A DNA stretch of 6,363 bases from Chloroflexota bacterium (GTDB lineage Bacteria > Chloroflexota > UBA6077 > CF-72), in contig JAFAWJ010000921.1 in NCBI GenBank assembly GCA_019242065.1, positions 1 through 6,363 on the forward strand, read 5' to 3'. Below, in pieces: positions 5,524 through 6,363 of this stretch (positions within the stretch are counted from its first letter, which is position 1; each line of letters starts with the position of its first letter). A program made the position numbers and the translations under genes. The notes beneath the pieces are model-generated. The model saw nothing but the letters and a program-made list of their open reading frames with translations, was not told where the DNA came from and searched no databases.

Positions 5524-6363
5524 CTACGCGACGTGGATGCAGCGGACCTGGTGTGCGTTCTCCACGATGGTCAGTGTCGGCAGCCCGCTCCAGCACGCGT
5601 CCGCGGCCGCCGCGCACCGCGGCGCAAACGAGCAGCCGGGTGGCAGCCGGACCATATTTGGCGGTGTTCCGGGAATAGTGATCGGCCGCTCGCGCTGACC
5701 CGGCTGCACGTTGGCCGCCAGCAGGCCACGCGTGTAGGGATGCGACGGCGCCCGCACGATCTCGCGCACCGTGCCGGTCTCGACGATGCGTCCGGCGTAC
5801 ATCACAATCACGTCGTCGGCAATCTGAGCCGCGACCGCAAGATCGTGCGTCACGAAAATGACGCTCATTCCCAACTGGCGCTGCAGGTCGGCCAGCAGGC
5901 GCAGAATGCGACCCTGCACTGTCACGTCGAGGGCGGTCGTGGGTTCGTCTGCCAGCAGGAGACTCGGTGTGGAGGCCAGTGCCATCGCAATCACCAGCCG
6001 CTGACGCATACCCCCACTCAGCTCGAACGGATACGCCTTCAGGCGACGCTCCGGAGATGGAATCTGCACCAGCTCCAACAGCTCACGAGCACGTGCTTTC
6101 CCTTGTTGGCCAGTACAGGTGGAGTGGCGTCGGATGGTCTCCACCAACTGCTGCTCGACGGTGTAGATGGGATCCAGCGCGGTCATGGGGTCCTGGAACA
6201 CCATCGACACCGTGCCGCCGCGCAAATCCTCACGCTGCCGATCCGAGAGTTTCAGCAGGTCCACCCCGTTGAGCAGGACCTCGCCCTCCACTCGCGCACT
6301 GGCGGGTTGGATGCCAAGAATCGTCCGCAGCAGCGCGCTCTTGCCCGACCCGGATTCGCCGAT
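5524..6363 (-). CDS. ABC transporter ATP-binding protein, DppD/OppD-type (5' end outside the window)
   Basis: First ATPase of the peptide-type importer. Seen: 279 residues to a TAG stop at 5526-5524. The frame is open to the window edge, so about 35-45 N-terminal residues are missing. A GTG at 6291 begins inside the domain, after Walker A, and is not the real start. In window numbering: Walker A GESGSGKSA at 2-10, Q-loop Q57 in FQDP, signature LSGGMRQR at 115-122, Walker B LLLADE at 135-140 followed by PTTALD, and H-loop H173 in VTHDL. SHPYTRGLLAA (207-217) and the four cysteines C244, C250, C257 and C275 mark the oligopeptide-type C-terminal domain, which in studied DppD/OppD proteins can hold a 4Fe-4S cluster. 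DEPTTALDVTVQ is the usual DppD form, while the partner ATPase has the DppF form. This makes the two a heterodimeric pair. The next gene starts 40 nt downstream. Confidence 0.95.
   Translation of the reverse strand: MGESGSGKSALLRTILGIQPASARVEGEVLLNGVDLLKLSDRQREDLRGGTVSMVFQDPMTALDPIYTVEQQLVETIRRHSTCTGQQGKARARELLELVQIPSPERRLKAYPFELSGGMRQRLVIAMALASTPSLLLADEPTTALDVTVQGRILRLLADLQRQLGMSVIFVTHDLAVAAQIADDVIVMYAGRIVETGTVREIVRAPSHPYTRGLLAANVQPGQRERPITIPGTPPNMVRLPPGCSFAPRCAAAADACWSGLPTLTIVENAHQVRCIHVA

Noticed and set aside
5524..6291. GTG at 6291 as the true start of the DppD-type ATPase
   Set aside because: The same frame continues upstream to the window edge and encodes the Walker A motif GESGSGKS, so the gene starts outside the window.

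Overview
This window carries a single gene cluster on the minus strand of a high-GC bacterium. GC is clearly above 60% by eye, the codons are GC-rich, and long antisense shadow frames are present. No RNA gene, mobile element, CRISPR array or taxon-diagnostic marker is visible. The phylum therefore cannot be fixed; a proteobacterium, actinobacterium or chloroflexotan would all fit.

Transcription runs from high to low coordinates. Reading in that direction: (1) the 3' part of a DppD/OppD-type ATPase (>6363 to 5524); (2) a complete 528-residue amidase-signature (AS) hydrolase (5483-3897); (3) a DppB-type permease (3900-2953); (4) a DppC-type permease (2953-2036); (5) a DppF/OppF-type ATPase (2030-1026); (6) a 68-residue GatC/AtzG-like small protein (1029-823); (7) the first 275 residues of a second AS amidase that runs off the window (826 to <1). 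The window is almost completely coding. The only gaps are 40 nt before the 528-aa amidase and 5 nt before the second ATPase. The other four junctions overlap by 4, 1, 4 and 4 nt, so this is almost certainly one operon with translational coupling.

The four transporter genes make a complete membrane and motor core of a peptide/opine/nickel-type ABC importer (two permeases, two ATPases). No solute-binding protein lies inside the window. Two different amidases are interleaved with the transporter genes. One has its own helical N-terminal domain. The other has a separately encoded small helical protein next to it, as in the AtzE-AtzG and GatA-GatC pairs. The simplest reading is import of an amide-containing compound (peptide amide, ureido or carbamoyl compound, or another small amide) followed by cytoplasmic hydrolysis to release ammonia and a carboxylate. 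The substrate cannot be read from the sequence.

The most unusual points are the amidase placed between the DppD and DppB genes, the two amidase architectures in one operon, and a 9-10 bp inverted-repeat set that could mask or expose the ribosome binding site of the small protein gene.
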